From Chromobacterium aquaticum (GTDB taxonomy: Bacteria > Pseudomonadota > Gammaproteobacteria > Burkholderiales > Chromobacteriaceae), in assembly GCF_021129195.1 (NCBI RefSeq), contig NZ_JAJOHW010000100.1:1-64000 (forward strand): a stretch of 64,000 nt of DNA, read 5' to 3'. Position numbers and translations under genes: made by a program. The notes beneath the pieces were generated by a model. It was given only the letters and a program-made list of their open reading frames with translations. It was not told where the DNA came from and did not search any database. Positions 63,461-64,000 of this stretch are shown here, piece by piece (the first letter of the stretch is position 1; every line of letters starts with the position of its first letter).

Positions 63461-64000
63461 ATGCAGGTATTCTTTGGAGATCCGCAGCGTTACCGGCTGT
63501 CAGCCTGCGCCTTGACCATCGGTAATTTTGACGGCGTGCATCTTGGCCATCAGAAAATGCTGCAACGGCTGCGGCTGGAGGCCGATGCGCGCGGCTTGCC
63601 GACGGCCCTGTTGACCTTCGAGCCGCACCCACGCGAATTCTTCACGCGAGACAAGCCTCCTGGGCGCTTGTCCACGCTGCGCGACAAGCTGGCGTTTCTG
63701 CAGCGGCTGGGCTTGGTCGACTATGTGTTTGTCTACCGCTTCAATCGCGGCTTCGCCGGCATGTCGGCGCCGGACTTCATCGACAAAGTGCTGGTGCGGG
63801 GTTTGCAGACCAAGTATTTGCTGATTGGCGACGATTTCCAGTTCGGCGCCAAGCGTCAGGGCAATTTCGAAATGCTGAGCTCCTGTAGCCACTTCGTTAC
63901 CGAGGCGATGCCCACGGTGCTGGCCATGGGCGAGCGGGCATCCAGCACCCTGGTGCGCGAACGGCTGGCCGCCGGCGACCTGGGGGGCGCGGAACACTTG
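63461..64000 (+). CDS. ribF: bifunctional riboflavin kinase/FAD synthetase, 3' end outside window
   Basis: 180 codons present. The FAD synthetase N-terminal domain is seen: SACALTIGNFDGVHLGHQKML with the nucleotidyl-transfer HxGH motif, FEPHPREFF and LIGDDFQFGAKRQGNFEML. The ATG at 63461 begins MQVFFGDPQRYRLS. The riboflavin kinase half is beyond the edge; ileS and lspA would normally follow. Confidence 0.95.
   Translation, partial: MQVFFGDPQRYRLSACALTIGNFDGVHLGHQKMLQRLRLEADARGLPTALLTFEPHPREFFTRDKPPGRLSTLRDKLAFLQRLGLVDYVFVYRFNRGFAGMSAPDFIDKVLVRGLQTKYLLIGDDFQFGAKRQGNFEMLSSCSHFVTEAMPTVLAMGERASSTLVRERLAAGDLGGAEHL

Overview
The window is GC-rich chromosomal DNA, tightly packed with housekeeping genes and free of plasmid or phage hallmarks. 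Gene content points to a betaproteobacterium of the order Neisseriales, most likely Chromobacterium or a close relative. The best pointers are an OmpA/RmpM-type protein whose signal peptide closely resembles that of neisserial RmpM, a small Ala/Pro/Glu-rich lipoprotein of the neisserial Lip/H.8 type, a minimal ProQ, BamC, and a glnA-ntrB-ntrC locus. The genus is inferred from family resemblance; no database search was run.

Layout: (1) 1-3205: GMC oxidoreductase (cut by the left edge), a divergent LysR regulator and an AraC/GyrI-like regulator. (2) 3442-8004: guaB, a DUF4124 gene, uvrC and pgsA. (3) 8009-9676: a tRNA block with four identical tRNA-Gly, tRNA-Cys, a HicAB toxin-antitoxin pair and tRNA-Leu. 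(4) 9694-14005: a yegUVW-like cluster (GntR/UTRA regulator, ADP-ribosylglycohydrolase-family enzyme, NCS1 permease, PfkB kinase). (5) 14683-17479: proQ, a lipoprotein, a YchJ-like protein, glutathione peroxidase and dcd. (6) 17651-21319: Fur-box feoAB, a bacterioferritin subunit without the haem-ligand Met, and a class 1A pyrD. (7) 21479-32270, all on the minus strand: ettA, DUF456, ppk, yggX, argA, ctpA, envC, gpmI. (8) 32374-39720: ArsR regulator, ubiCA, lrgAB-like pair, sixA-like phosphatase, and divergent metE/metR. (9) 39722-45933: solute-binding protein, ntrC, ntrB, DUF4124, glnA with a sigma54 promoter and NtrC boxes, rhodanese. (10) 46131-52845: aroE, mtgA, mgtE, prmC, PAP2 phosphatase, slyD, roxA. 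(11) 53106-58377: H.8-like lipoprotein, bamC, dapA, ybiT, SDR reductase. (12) 58445-64000: cysB, cysH-cysI-DUF934, rmpM-like ompA, ribF (cut by the right edge).

The most unusual signal is not a gene. Four copies (A-D, about 120-152 bp) of one intergenic repeat family with terminal inverted repeats are scattered through the window. In three of them the same end of the repeat is fused to the stop codon of the adjacent gene, in fixed orientation, so the element starts exactly where the reading frame stops. Other points worth checking are the yegUVW-like salvage cluster with a swapped transporter, a 59-bp AT-rich near-perfect hairpin, the L52 bacterioferritin, the class 1A PyrD, and a minus-strand terminator with no assigned transcript.
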